From positions 1,364,001-1,428,000 of the forward strand of contig JAJUBI010000005.1 of the NCBI GenBank assembly GCA_022419385.1: a stretch of 64,000 nt of DNA. The letters are read 5' to 3'. The translations under genes were made by a program, and so were the position numbers. This DNA is from Paraconiothyrium sp. Pb-2020 (lineage: Eukaryota; Ascomycota; Dothideomycetes; Pleosporales; Didymosphaeriaceae). A model generated the notes under the pieces. The model made no database searches and was not told the DNA's origin. It was given only the letters and a program-made list of their open reading frames with translations. Shown piece by piece: positions 31,296 to 43,379 of this stretch. Each line of letters starts with the position of its first letter. Position 1 is the first letter of the stretch.

Positions 31296-33254
31296 TTAGA
31301 TCAAGGCTTCACCCCTGAACATAGCATCCCTAACCTCCTTCACAACATCGGCTCGATCACCAGGACCGACGAGCACGATGCCTCTTCCTCTCCTACCCAT
31401 GCGGCCGGTCCTGCCCAATCGATGGATGAAGTCAATGGTGGTGTGCGGTACATCGTACAAGATGACATGTCGGACGGAGACAGTGTCAATGCCTCGCGAG
31501 CCCAGATCCGTTGTAACGATAACTTTGGTGTTATTCAACTGTCGGCTGGTGCCGCTTGCGTTAGGCTTGACAGCTTCCTTCGCTACTTCACCGTCCTTGG
31601 GTCCCTTGGCCTTCTCCGTGGCGGTGAAGGATGCAAGAGCCTTAGCTTGACGGCTCGGATCAGTATCGCGGTGGAATGCCATGGCATCGATGCCCTTCTT
31701 GGTGAGGTACTCGGCGACCTTGTCGGTGTCTTCGCGTTCGTTGACGAATACAAGAATGCGCTTCGTCGGTATTGCTTCTTTACCTTCCGCGGGGTCGTAG
31801 TCGGCGGTCGCCTTGCCGATTTGCCAGATGGTGTCGGCGCAAGCGAGCATTTTGTTGCCGCGGTAAGGTTCCTTGTTGACATCAACAACACCGAGTGCGA
31901 CTCGTCGGGGAATAGCATGAAGGTTGGGAGTGACTAAGCGTTGCATATCAGGGAACTTCTCGGCCAGATACTTGTCGAGGTATTTCGGGATGGTCGCGGA
32001 ACAAAGCATAAGCTTCTTCAGGGACGGAGTGGCCCTTTCCAGGATTTCAGTGGTACTCGGCTTGAAGGAGCGGTCGAAGAGAGAGTCGGCTTCATCAACG
32101 ATGAGGTGGGTGACTCGGGCCAGGATATTCGGATTGCTCTCCGCGATGCTGGCGAGGAGGGGCGGCGTGCTGATGACGATATCCACTCCGTTCTCATTGA
32201 AAAGCCGATTTCGAATAATAGTAGCCGAGTTCTTTGCTGATATGGGCGCGGCACGGAATTTGACCTCGTGAGATAGTGATTTAGCGACCGCACCTACTTG
32301 AGCAACAAGCTCGGCTGACGGGACGAGGATGATGGCACGAGGACGGGCGGGGTCGACTGCCTTGTTGAGATCAGGTTCTTCCACGTCGAAGATATCGTCC
32401 CTGCGAGTTTTGTCGGCAGCTTTGGCAGCGGCATCCTCAGCTGCTTTGCGCTCAGTGTCCTCCTTGTCTGCGGCCTCTTCGCGCTTTATGGCGTCAATAA
32501 CCGGAAGCAGGTATGCCAACGTCTTCCCGGAGCCAGTTTCTGCAGCCAGGAGGTAAGAGTCGGGGCCGCTCTTGTTGGATGGATTCCTTGTGCGTGGTTG
32601 CTTCTGTAGCCCCAAGAGAGCAGGTATAGCCACGGCTTGCGCTGGGGTGGGCTGCCGGTATTCTAGGTCTGGCAGGGCGTCCTTGATGGCCTTCTGGACA
32701 CTCTCCATCAACGGGAAACCGTCGAACGAATCCACCTGCTCGATCTTGTGCTTTATGGCTGACCTCAGCTTGTAGGGTACCTCTTGAAGCGACCTTTGCA
32801 TCTTTAGCGCATGGAACGAATCCGAGCTGCCGGTCCGTCTCTTGTCGAATCTCCTGTCTCCCTCTCTACGATCAGACGTCGGTGCTGTCCTGCTGTCCTG
32901 TCTTTGCTCCTGCCCCAGATCGAGCCTCTTGTGTAATATCCCCGTGGCTTTGGTGCGATTCAGGTGGGAAAAAGGTTCGCGCGTCTTCTTCTTGGGAGGC
33001 TTTCCATCCGACGATGGGCGGGCTGGCCTTGCGACTGTGTCCGACAGGACCATGCGCGATGGGCGAGGTGCATCGGGCCTCCGTCGCGACGGCCCTCCTG
33101 AGCGTCGTCGTGACTCTGCAGCATCGTAGCGGGCTGCTCTGTCGCGCTGTATCTGGGCGTAGAGGCGCGTCTGGTGGAGCTGCGGCGGCCGGGTGAGGAG
33201 GGAGCGCACCTCGCAGAAGGGACAGGCGCGCGCGGCGTGACGCAAGCCCATCAT
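31296..33254 (-). CDS. MRH4: mitochondrial DEAD-box RNA helicase Mrh4
   Basis: A single exon encodes 652 residues. The N-terminus is basic with Leu/Ala/Arg spacing of a mitochondrial presequence. The family-specific segment ALKMQRSL is followed by the Q-motif region YRQPTPAQ, motif I AETGSGKT (about 237-245), DEAD (about 387-390), SAT (about 420) and motif VI HRLGRTGR (about 611). Insertions between motif I and II are rich in Lys/Ala/Glu. Mrh4 acts in assembly of the mitochondrial large ribosomal subunit. The frame is open 49 codons further upstream, but the ATG pair at 33254/33251 begins the presequence. Divergent from BUD4. Confidence 0.9.
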   Translation of the reverse strand: MMGLRHAARACPFCEVRSLLTRPPQLHQTRLYAQIQRDRAARYDAAESRRRSGGPSRRRPDAPRPSRMVLSDTVARPARPSSDGKPPKKKTREPFSHLNRTKATGILHKRLDLGQEQRQDSRTAPTSDRREGDRRFDKRRTGSSDSFHALKMQRSLQEVPYKLRSAIKHKIEQVDSFDGFPLMESVQKAIKDALPDLEYRQPTPAQAVAIPALLGLQKQPRTRNPSNKSGPDSYLLAAETGSGKTLAYLLPVIDAIKREEAADKEDTERKAAEDAAAKAADKTRRDDIFDVEEPDLNKAVDPARPRAIILVPSAELVAQVGAVAKSLSHEVKFRAAPISAKNSATIIRNRLFNENGVDIVISTPPLLASIAESNPNILARVTHLIVDEADSLFDRSFKPSTTEILERATPSLKKLMLCSATIPKYLDKYLAEKFPDMQRLVTPNLHAIPRRVALGVVDVNKEPYRGNKMLACADTIWQIGKATADYDPAEGKEAIPTKRILVFVNEREDTDKVAEYLTKKGIDAMAFHRDTDPSRQAKALASFTATEKAKGPKDGEVAKEAVKPNASGTSRQLNNTKVIVTTDLGSRGIDTVSVRHVILYDVPHTTIDFIHRLGRTGRMGRRGRGIVLVGPGDRADVVKEVRDAMFRGEALI

Positions 33255-33854
33255 GGCTACGAGATGAGGTCCGAGGAGCAGGCCGTTGAACGACGAGCTA
33301 AAAGTACATGCGCGCTTCCTTGAAACGGGCGATCTATCGCAGAAATCAAGGACACGGCTGGGGTTCCTAAACTTTTTGGCGCCGCCCGTCGCAACTGCCA
33401 ATCACGCGGGGCGGCCGCAGCGGAGCCCGGCGGTTGCCCCCCGCAACGGCGCATCCCAGACGCAACCCATGCTTGTGTTGTCGCGCACTCATGTCCAGGC
33501 CCATTTCAGCAGCACATCCTCTTCCTTCCAACATCTTCAGCCAACACCATCCGTCCCCGCGCGAGGTCGACGTTCACTTCTGCTGCTGTTTTTGAGAGCG
33601 CACATCCCCAAAGCCGCGCGCACTCCTCGAGGGAGGCCCGCCATTCTTCACCGCATTCCGCGCCAACGTCTGCGCCCGTAGCCGACGTGCATACACTCGT
33701 CCTGCTGGCCGGCGCTGGTCGAGTCCAATGTCCCGCAACGAGGCTGTGAGTGCTCTGGCTGCTGTTACAGCGCGCCGTACGCTGCGAGTTCCCAGGCTAA
33801 CAGCAGCAGGTATCGCCACTGCGTATAAACAAGACACCCACCAAAGGAAGCAGC
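33255..33854. promoter_or_regulatory. bidirectional promoter region MRH4 / BUD4
   Basis: 600 bp between divergent start codons. No distinct motif is claimed. Confidence 0.45.
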
Positions 33855-36800
33855 ATGTCGCGCCCTCTTTCCGAGATTGGCTCCACCGAGAGCCGGCGGA
33901 ACTCTGGTAACTTCAACAACCAGTCCACAAAGGTAACCCTGCGTGCATTCCAGCTAAGCGCGCCCGCTATGACCTGGTGCTAACGTGGGCCAGAAGGTAT
34001 TCCTAACTAAGGAGTCCTCGCCTTTCGACTCATCTCCATTCGCAAATAGTCCACGCCTTTTCTGGAAGGAGCAGACTATTTCGCCAAAGAACCGCTTTGA
34101 CTCCGAGAACGAGTACGAGCGCGAGCCGTCACTGTCGCCCAAGCGCAACTCCATCGAGAACCTGAAGAAGGCGTCGCGTGTCAAGAACAGCAGCATGTAC
34201 GCCCGTGAGCAGAAGAATGAGTATGATCCCACTTCTGTCCAGGCCCCGAACCGACCGCTAGCCGCTGGACGCCCCTTGAGCACCCAGGTGCAGGGCAATG
34301 CGTATGGAGGCGGTGGTCTCACTGGTCTGCGCGAACACAACGAAGGCCACCGCCGAGGCCATAGCCGTGGCGAGAGTTTGAGCAAGATTCCCACCCTTAG
34401 CCCCATGAAGAGCTCTCCGAGTAAGATTCCGTCATCGACATCCACCACAGGCTCGCCTACACGTGATAGGTCTTCCCCAGGCCCAGGCCGCATGTCGCCT
34501 ACTAAGTCATCTCTGGCCAGTCCTGGACGTTTCAACTCCATCGAGTACAATCCAGACTTTAGCATGTTCTCTGACGATGGCGAGCTGAAGCATGAGACAC
34601 CCCGTCCGCTTCGCCGTCACGCAAAGAGTGTGACGTTTGATGCTGCCCCGCCAGTCATTAATGAATACGAGATGGTTACACCTGATCCTTCATCGGTCGC
34701 CTCTGGGTCGCGAGAAGGCAGCTACGAGACGGACGAAGAGGAGCTCAGCTTTGATCAGGACGACAGCTTTGATGCTTCCCTGGAAGACACAGATAAAACC
34801 CCGGTCGTGCTTCCCGAGGATTGGCGCCATATGAGCCCCGAAGCCGCAAACACATCGCTCATCGACAACTACGACGATGTTTTCGGTCGCGACAACAGCC
34901 CTATGCCAAACGCACATCCCAATGGCAGGGTCAACAACTCGCGCAACGGCTCCACTGCCTCAGACGGCGAATCTAGGCCACTTCCTCCATTGCCTGGCAT
35001 GCAGACTCAAGATCGCCGTGATTCAAGCGTTGGTCTTTCTGCAGCTGCGGAGCGCGCGGCGTCGCGTAGGTCGCTTCCTCAGCTTCCACCGTCCGCCGGC
35101 ATCTCAAAGACTGACCTTCTGAACATGCGCGAGGGCTCGATGTCGCTAGAGGACAGACTCCGCCTGATGAACTTTGATGATGACCGTGACACCAGCACTC
35201 CGACTCAAGAAAGCCACGACAAGAAAGTTGAGATGAGTGTGCAGGTCGAACTCGCTGAGATTGACGATCTTACTGAAACTGACGTGGATGGTCCCAAGAC
35301 ACCACGCATTTCTCGCGAGTCCATCCTTCGTAAGGTCCAGAGCCGTAACTTCGACGAACGCGAGAGCTACAGCTACAACTACGACGCTGAATCAAGTCCA
35401 GAGCGTAGTTACGGGGATTTGGCAGATCTGGATCCTGATGTGCCTATACCTTCACGCGAAGTCTCGTCTAATTTTGACGAACATCCGGAGGCACCTAGCG
35501 AGGCTGATAGTGTTATCGACGCTTATTCCTTCGCGGAAACGACTGAACTGTACACGGAGGAGGTTTCAGAGCTTGAAGAAGCTGAACGTGAGACATCTGT
35601 AATCCATCATGACATCCACCAGCAGAGCCAGATTGATTCCGATGATGCTAGTGAGTACTCGCTCCAACCGGAGGAGCAACCGACTTCTCAGAGCACTATC
35701 GACACCTCGGGACCCTCGACTCCAACAGCGGCCACTTCTTCTCCGACGACCGCTGAGAAGGATGCTAGACGGGATGAGCTTTTCGCCGACTTTCAGACCA
35801 ATGACATGGATTTGACACTTGATCCACTCAAGTCCTCGTTCCAGACTGCGTTAAGTCCCTTGGACACTGCACCTAAGCTCAATGCAATGCGCCAATTCCT
35901 GCAGCGGCCTGAGACACCAGAGATTACCGACCCTGAGGCTGAAGTTGAGGACCCTGGAACTCCTGACTCGGTCATTCGCCATCCGGTTGTCATCTCGCCG
36001 CCTGATGAGGAAGAAGAAACACCTGTTCCCGAGGAGGAGTCCACTATCAAGGGTGCCGGCGGCAAGCTCAGGGCACGTCCGTCATTGATCCCTGCCGATC
36101 TCGACATGGCCGCACAACGCCGACAAGTGAGCGGCGAACATCCTCCTCCTGTTCCCAGGCGAAGCCCAGCACGCCAGTCGCTGAGTACGGACTTTGGCCA
36201 TGTTGACGAGGAAGACCCCCAGGCGAGCATCTCTAATAAAGAAAACCTTGTGCTCGACCTCAAGCTTGGTGAAGATTCGAACGATCTTAGCTTCGGCTTA
36301 GACAAGGAGTTCGACAACATCATCGAAGCTCAGAAGGTAGACAACCTTTTTCCTTTACCCCCTTTTGCCAAATTCCCGGCATCCGATGCTACGAAGCAAG
36401 ACGGAGCAAGGCATATGTCCGGTGAAGGTTTCATTTACACGTACACTCCCGCTAACAGCAGCTCCAATTTACAGAAAGGATATCTCATGCGCCAGAACAC
36501 AAAGGTGGTCGTTGCCAGTAGCCGCCAGTTTAGCGATGAAAAGCCTGCAGTACCCAAAGCTGATCAGGCTACCGATGCAAATCTGAAGGCACCAAGTACG
36601 AAATCTCGCAAGAGCAGCGCAGAACGTAAGCCTGCTTGGACTACGGAACCTTGGAATCCTAAGGTCCGGCGAAGAAGCATCCGAACCGCTTCTGGTTCGC
36701 GGAAAGCCATGACTTCTGGCCCAGTCCCTCCGCTTCCGGGACAAGAGTCAGCCGTCGCCGGCGGTCTTGATTCAGTCGCGGAGCAGGAGGTTGACGAATT

Positions 36801-38375
36801 CGAGGACGGCCAGGAGCGAGGAAGACTGTTTGTTAAGGTCGTTGGCGTTAAAGATCTTGACCTACCTCTACCTAAGAGTAAGTCGCCACCGGCATGAGTA
36901 TATCTAGTTGCTAATTTTGACTTAACAGCCGAGCGTACGTGGTTTCAGCTGACTCTAGACAATGGTTTGCACTGTGTGACGACGTCGTGGTTAGAGCTTG
37001 GCCATTCAGCCCCGATTGGTCAAGAGTTCGAACTGGTTGTTTTGGACGATTTGGAGTTCCAACTCACTCTGCAGACCAAGCTTGAGCCTCCTGCTCAGCC
37101 AACTGTCACTGCAGCCCCAGTCAAGATCGTTAACCACAAAAAGTCACACTCCGCATTCCGCAACCTTCTTTCATCACCGAAAAAGCGAAAGGAGCAGGAG
37201 CGCAAGCAGCAGGAAGAAGCCGAGCGTCTCGCTCTTCAGCAGCAGCAAGAGGCACAGGAAAAGGCGAAGCGCAATCATCAAGCTACTGCTTGGGACCTTC
37301 TCCATGACCTAGTCGGACCAGATGGGTCTTTCGCTCGCGCCTATGTTTGCCTCAAGAATCACGAGAACCAAGCCTACGGCCGGCCACTGAACGTCGATAT
37401 CCCTTGCTTCAATGAGTGGGCTGTTGACAACACCGGTGCTAGCAGTGTGAAGAGCAAGCGTGGTGGTGTGGTTCGTCGCCCGCCTTATAGAGTCGGCAAG
37501 CTTGCTCTCCAGCTACTGTATGTCCCGAAGCCCAAGAACGCGAAGGATGAGGACATGCCCAAGAGCATGAACGCCTGCATTCGGGAGCTACGAGAAGCAG
37601 AGGAGGTCAAGAACCAGTCTTGGGAAGGACCCTTGAGCCAGCAGGGTGGTGACTGCCCAGTAAGTACTCGTGGTGTAAGAGTCTGTGTGACTGAATGCTA
37701 ATAACGTCACAGTACTGGCGTCGTCGATTCTTCCGACTTAACGGTACCAAGCTGACTGCTTATCACGAAGCTACCCGACAACCTCGTGCTACCATCAACC
37801 TTGCCAAGGCGACCAAGCTCATCGATGACAAGAGCGCTCTTCAGCAACCATCATCAACGAAGAGCGGCGGCCGTCGCAAGTCTGCATTTGCAGAGGAAGA
37901 AGAAGGCTACATGTTCGTCGAAGAAGGCTTCCGTATTCGTTTTGCCAACGGCGAAGTCATCGACTTCTACGCCGATAGCCGTGAACAAAAGGAAGGCTGG
38001 ATGAAGGTGCTCTCCGAGTGCGTTGGCAAAGACATCGCCGGCGGACGCGGTTGGGCCGAGATGGTCCTGGACAAGGAGCGGAAAGAGAAGCGATCTCAGC
38101 CAGAGCCCTTGCAAGCCAAGCCAAAGCGAGAGAGCAACGTGACGAACGGAGCCCTACAGCGACCACGGTCACACGAAGGTACCGGCAGCCAATCTGTACC
38201 CTCAAGCCCCGTGAAGCGTCCCGGCCACTCGCGAACAAAATCCCATGTTCCCTCCCCGGCTCCGCCGCCGATCGAGAAGGACGAGCAGCACAAAAGCAGC
38301 ACTGCACCACGGCGAAAGGAAGTGCCTGGCGCAGGGGCAAACCGCAGGGATCAGGTTCGATCGATGATTTTTTAA
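33855..38375 (+). CDS. BUD4: anillin-related septation protein Bud4
   Basis: Four exons (33855-33932, 33994-36877, 36929-37659, 37713-38375) give 1451 residues. The first about 960 are disordered, Ser/Pro/acidic, with many potential CDK sites (SP/TP). From about residue 960 the anillin-homology/C2-like region begins (RLFVKVVGVKDLDLPLP...), then a coiled charged segment (KRKEQERKQQEEAERLALQ). A PH domain from about 1232 (YWRRRFFRLNGTKLTAYHEA) ends near WMKVLSECV. The protein organises septins and the actomyosin ring at septation sites. Splice phases agree at all three junctions. The basic Ser/Pro-rich tail is about 100 residues long. Confidence 0.93.
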
Positions 38376-39392
38376 TCTCCTGATCTTCACCTTTCGTTCC
38401 ACTTCCATCCTCGAGATATATTTTTACATCTCTTCATCGATACCAATAATCCTTCGGATTACTCTCACATCACTTTCGCTTACGCTTCTGAGTTGTAGGG
38501 CAAACCATATCGTCCATTGTTGGGAAGAATCAAATTAGACTTCGCGTCAATCAAGGGTTCGTGGAGGAGGAGAGGCGCTGGGCGCTGAACACTGTCGCTG
38601 AGGATAAGCGTTGTACGCTATGTATGCTGGATCACACTAGACCTCCGTGTACATCACACGGAATCTCATATGTCGTTGCGTCTGCTATCGAGGGATTGCG
38701 CAATACCGCTCGCTCCCGGGGTTGTTGGGGTTGGGGACGATGCACGAAGGAAGAAGTTGGCTTTTTATTCTTGTCACTGATTTTGGGTATGGGTCTTTGA
38801 TCTGGCGTTCACGGCGAGCAAATGAGCGAGGTTATGCGGATTGACTCTGTTTAATGATTGAAGATAATGATGCAGAGGACGACGTGTAGTTTCATGCTCG
38901 GTGCGAACAATGAATATATTTCAAGAGTTTGTGTGCTGCCCTCGATGACGATGCGAGCATTGCGGTATATGGATGAACCCTGCCCAGCATAGATCGATTC
39001 GGGCTTACCTGTGGAAATTAGGCCTTGATGTATGTTGCGACATTGGCCTGATTGGCCTATGGAAATATTTTGATGTTTGATGCAAAGCTTCCACCTTAGT
39101 GTTTGCCAACGTGAATTGACAGTGTGATGTCTATACGTCTATTTCATGGATGTCATAGGCCGCCTGAGCTCGCTGTGCAACCACAAGGCGTCGAGCAAAC
39201 AATTGCACAAGTCACGCCAGCACAAGCTTGATATGCTTCAGTGCGCCAGTATCCCAATCTCTCTCATCCCTTATGTCTCAGTTTTTCTCTGAATCGAATT
39301 GGTTCATGAGCATCATGGCTCTCGTACTTCTTTTCTAATGCGTCCAGACCGTCACATCATATCAGCCCCACAGATCGCTCAATCACTATATT
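38376..39392. other. intergenic
   Basis: About 1 kb after BUD4 with several short open frames that carry no motif. Likely BUD4 3' UTR plus promoter of the next gene. Confidence 0.5.
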
Positions 39393-41296
39393 ATGGGCAA
39401 TTCCTCCTCGCACCATCAGGCACCCCCACTTATCGCGCTTCACGGCGGCGCTTTCGGAAAACAAAACACTATTCTTGTTCCTGGTGGGGCATGCACGGGC
39501 AGGTGGGACAAGTTCCCGCGCAACAAGAAGTCAAGGGGTAGGCCTAATTACCAGGCCATATACCCACCGCCGTCTGCGTATCCCCCGCCGTGGCAAAGGA
39601 CCGGAAGATCGAGACGGAGAGGGAAGGGGTGGGGAGTGCGAAACGAGGATACGCTGAGCGACGGCGATATGAGGCCGAGGAGAGGAGCAAGAAGGGGGAT
39701 GGGGATGCCGATGGCATATCCTGGAACACCAATGGGCCATCCAGGGATGAACGGAGTGGTGCCTGGTATGCCGATATACTACGATCCTAGAGGGATGAAG
39801 GCAATGAGTGCGCCGAACTTGCAGGCGGCATATATGCCACCTGTCAGGGGAGGAAAGGTGAAGAACATGGGTATGCAGCCAGGTGTGATGCCTGGATATG
39901 CGCCCATGCCAGGTCCTACTCCTTACGCGTATCCCCAGCCGATGGTTGCGCCGTTGCAAGCACAAGCTGCAGCTCAGCCTGAAATGCCCGCACAAGCACC
40001 GCGGCACCAGAAGACACGTCCACTGGGCGTCGAAGCCACCGCCCAAGGAGCCTACCACACTCAGCCTGGCCCACAGGCTCCCGGCCGGAGGCGCGAACCC
40101 CCAGTCTCTGCGCAAATGAACAGAACACAACCTGCAAATAAGCGCGCCGGCCCCTCAGGACAAGAATGGATCCCTGGGGAAAGTGCCTTCCTGGATGCAT
40201 GCACCTGCACAACGAATTGCACTTGCCGCAAAGGCGCGCGAGTACTGTATCGCCACCAGGGACAGGGCGATGAAGAACAAAATACCTGGGGCGAGATACG
40301 ATATGTCATGAAAGATGACCTGGGGCGCGACTGTGGAGATCATGGGAGACGTTGCGAAGAGGATGAGAGTGACGGCCCCGACGGGGCAAGGCAGCAGAGG
40401 GGGAAAGGAAAAAGAAAGAACAAGAAAGGAGGAGAGGTTGTTGAGAAGATGAGAGAGGAGATGAAAGGGCTGATGGAGGACATCAAGAATTTGAGGGTCG
40501 AAGGTGGGAAGTTGGGAATGAATGCAATGGGGAGGGGTGCAATAGATCCAATGGTTGTGGGTACAATGCCGAATCAACATGGGTTCCCGATGATGAATGG
40601 AATGGATCCGCGTGTGGCGCAACAGATGGGCGCTGGCGATCCGTACGGGTTGGGGTTCTTACCGCAGATGCAGCGACGAATGATGGGGGGGAGACCAGGT
40701 CAAAGGCGAGGTGGTGGAATGCCAGGGATGGTAGATACGGATGTAGAGGACGACTTGTCCTTTGAAGATGCAGACGGTATGATGGAACCCAGGATGGGTC
40801 CCTCGATGATGAACATGCCTCCGGGCATGATGAGAATGGGACCAAAGCGCATGAAGCAGCCTCGAGGCCCACGAGCCCGACCGCCTCGCAGAGCGCAAGA
40901 CTTTGATCCACGCTATGAGTATCCTCCACCACCAGGACGACGACCACATCCTCGACAACGAGGGGGTCCGGCGCCGCGACCGCCTGGGTACGATCTTGAC
41001 GAAGACAGCATGGGGAGTGGGCTTGATGGCCAGGGACGCTTCGGTCCTGCGGTCGACGATGAAGGCGATTGGGGTCCGGGGGGTCATCGTCCAGGTAAGC
41101 TTTCAAGCGATTGATGGAAGCTTACAATGACAGATATTTGACAGGTATGAATGATGACTTCGATATGCCTCCACCGCCGCCAGGGCAAAGCCCTCGTGGC
41201 AGGGGAGGAGGTAGCGGGTCCGGCAACAACCGGCCATTGGGCGGGGATGGTCGGAGACCGAACCAACCGCATGTCGATGATGGTGATGATTATTAG
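39393..41296 (+). CDS. Met/Gly/Pro-rich low-complexity protein with N-myristoylation motif and Cys cluster
   Basis: Two exons (39393-41094, 41145-41296) give 617 residues; the 50-nt intron is in phase. The N-terminus MGNSSSHH fits a myristoylation site (Gly2, Ser6). Most of the chain is low complexity: PYPQPMVAP-type, GMGMPMAYPG-type and RPPRR-type runs, which suggest disorder or phase separation. In the middle, at about 40200-40235, is the compact cluster C-T-C-T-T-N-C-T-C-R-K-G, followed by a predicted beta-rich segment (ARVLYRHQ...WGEIRYVMKDDLG) and a DCGDHGRRC motif. A Lys/Glu coiled segment comes next. I do not recognise a family. Membrane attachment through a lipid anchor is an inference from the N-terminus. 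Confidence 0.75.
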
Positions 41297-42369
41297 GTTT
41301 GTTCCTGAAACGACAATCGCCAGAGTGGCCTTCTCCAGATAGATGAAGGCAACCCATGCGCCTCACGCCGTGCCACCTGTCGATGCTCACTGTCAAACGA
41401 CAAACCTCGTCACCGAACTGGAAACTGGCGCTCCTGTACTCCACGTGTTCCACACTGAGCATCAAATCCAATAAGAGCGCGTTCTTCAATGGAAGGGTAA
41501 TTAGTCTTGGAAGCCCCGGTCGTACAAGCTCCTACAGCGCGTTTGTGCCCGGCTGTGTGTAATCTTGGGCGTATGTGTCGATCTGTCGGGCGTACCCAGA
41601 TACGTCAGTAAGTTACACTCATAGCGAGAAATATGGTGCGAAGAAAAGTGATCGTTGAACACAATGCAGTGGAATAAGGCGCATTTTCAGTGCGTGCACA
41701 GGGTACGATAGAAGAGGGGCCTCTTCCGACTCCGGACCTTGGGCTGCACTTGTTCCTGTGCTACAGAGGCGTAGTAACAGTATGAAACATGAACAAGGAA
41801 TGTGCCGAGATGAGAGACGAAGAGAAGTGCATAGCAGACTCAAAAATGAAAGTGAGAATTTACATTTGACACAACTGGTCGCGAGACCATCCGTACAGCC
41901 GAAGCTATTCTACATGTCTGCCTCCACGTGTATCCCTACGCAGATAGAGAAGCCGATCAAAATCATAGCCAAAGGTTTAGTAAAAGCCTTCAGACGAGGT
42001 TGACTTGTACACGTGAGTGTAGATCATCCGCAGGCGCCGAACCCATACTCTGCAGCCAAGAGAGACCCATAGATGCCACTCTCAAACATCTCGTACGCTG
42101 GTCATACATGAGGCTTACCATACCCTTCCGGAACTCCTCGCTCGAAATGCACTTGATGACACAAAGGAAAGTTAGGAAAGAAAGGCCGAAGCTCGGCTGT
42201 CAAAGCAGAGAAAAGGAGAAGCTATGACTCGAAGGAGTGGAAAGAGAAGACCAGCTCCTCACTAACATATTCGAGCTGTGATGATCTCCACCCATTCCAA
42301 CTTGTGGAACTCCAACTCGCGATGAGCAAACAGTAGCTCTAATGCGGTTAAGCCCCACCTCACTAGCAT
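41297..42369. other. convergent intergenic region
   Basis: About 1.1 kb. Only short frames without motifs. Confidence 0.5.
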
Positions 42370-43379
42370 CTACGGCGCCGCCCAGCCCAAGCCGTTGGGC
42401 GAAAGGTTCAGGTCGCTGCTGAGGTGGTTGCCACGCTCGTAAAGCTGGTCAATCTTGGTCTTCCTCTCAGCCCACCACTCCTCGAAGGCAGCGATGTCCC
42501 TATCGGAGATGTGATGGGTGGTCTCGTTAGTACGCTTAGCTTCGCGCCACTCCGAGTCAAGCTTGCGGCCGTTGTGCTTGAGTCGGGGAAGAGCCTCAGT
42601 GCGCAAGTAAGAAATCTCGAGCACGTAGCCTTGGTCTTGCGGCTCGATTGGAGTGATGAACGACCCTTCGCGAGAACGGCCGAACTTCTCTGCAGGAGCC
42701 GTGTCCGAAGGGTCAAGGCAGATGGGCGAAACAGGGTTCGTACTCTGCGAGGAAGCCATGGAAGGAGAGCCAACTTCAGAGACTGAAGACTCAGTGAAGA
42801 CTGGTGAGTTGACGTCGGAAAGGATCACGCTGCTAGCATTGCTGATGGTGCGCATCTTGGGAGGCGGCAGAGCGTCGAGCTTGGAAATCAACTCGTCGTC
42901 CTCGAACTTGGTAGGTGCGCGACCGGTGTCTTGCGCTGACGTATGCGCCTCGAGTCGTCCATAGGCTAAAGCTGATCAGTCTCACGTTGGAGATGTGTTG
43001 TAACAAGACGGGGACGTGCTTGGGGACGTGCTTCGTGGGGTCCTCAACTCAGCCGCGGTGTGATGTCACCCCAAAGCAAAGATGCAACTTGTTACTTACC
43101 AGTCAGCACCGCCGCACCCGCTGGTTGCAAGGAGGCGAGAGTGGCCTGGATGTTCGAGGGAAGGCGCTCCCAGAGGTCTTCGGCAACGTACCAGGCCGGG
43201 AGGTGAGCGCGGTCGTAGCTGAAAGCGTCACCATCGCGAGGGCAGAGGGTGCGTGGTGAGTCTAGCTTCGGAGCAGAGAAGGAGGAGGTGAAGCTCCGGC
43301 GGGTAGATGCACGACGCTCATGGAGCTTGGAGGAGGCGGGATTGTTGTAGGTAAGGTTGGGAGAGGTAGGGTCGGTCAT
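42370..43379 (-). CDS. unknown protein, helical N- and C-terminal segments
   Basis: Two exons (43379-43100 and 42965-42370) give 291 residues; the intron of 134 nt is longer than usual here but its borders (gtaagt...tttag) and phase are good. Residues about 60-110 contain WYVAEDLWERLPSNIQATLASLQPAG, an amphipathic segment. The middle is Ser/Pro-rich. The C-terminus contains a Trp-rich helix (DIAAFEEWWAERKTKIDQL). No signal peptide or membrane span is present. I do not recognise the family. Confidence 0.75.

Noticed and set aside
31218..31937. 239-codon plus-strand open frame
   Set aside because: It is antisense to the conserved MRH4 helicase core and has no motif of its own.
35793..36323. 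176-codon minus-strand open frame
   Set aside because: Antisense to the BUD4 coding exon, Ser-rich by virtue of the complementary codons.
39531..41106. Long minus-strand open frames opposite the Met/Gly-rich gene
   Set aside because: His/Arg/Pro-rich shadows of the sense frame with no splice context.
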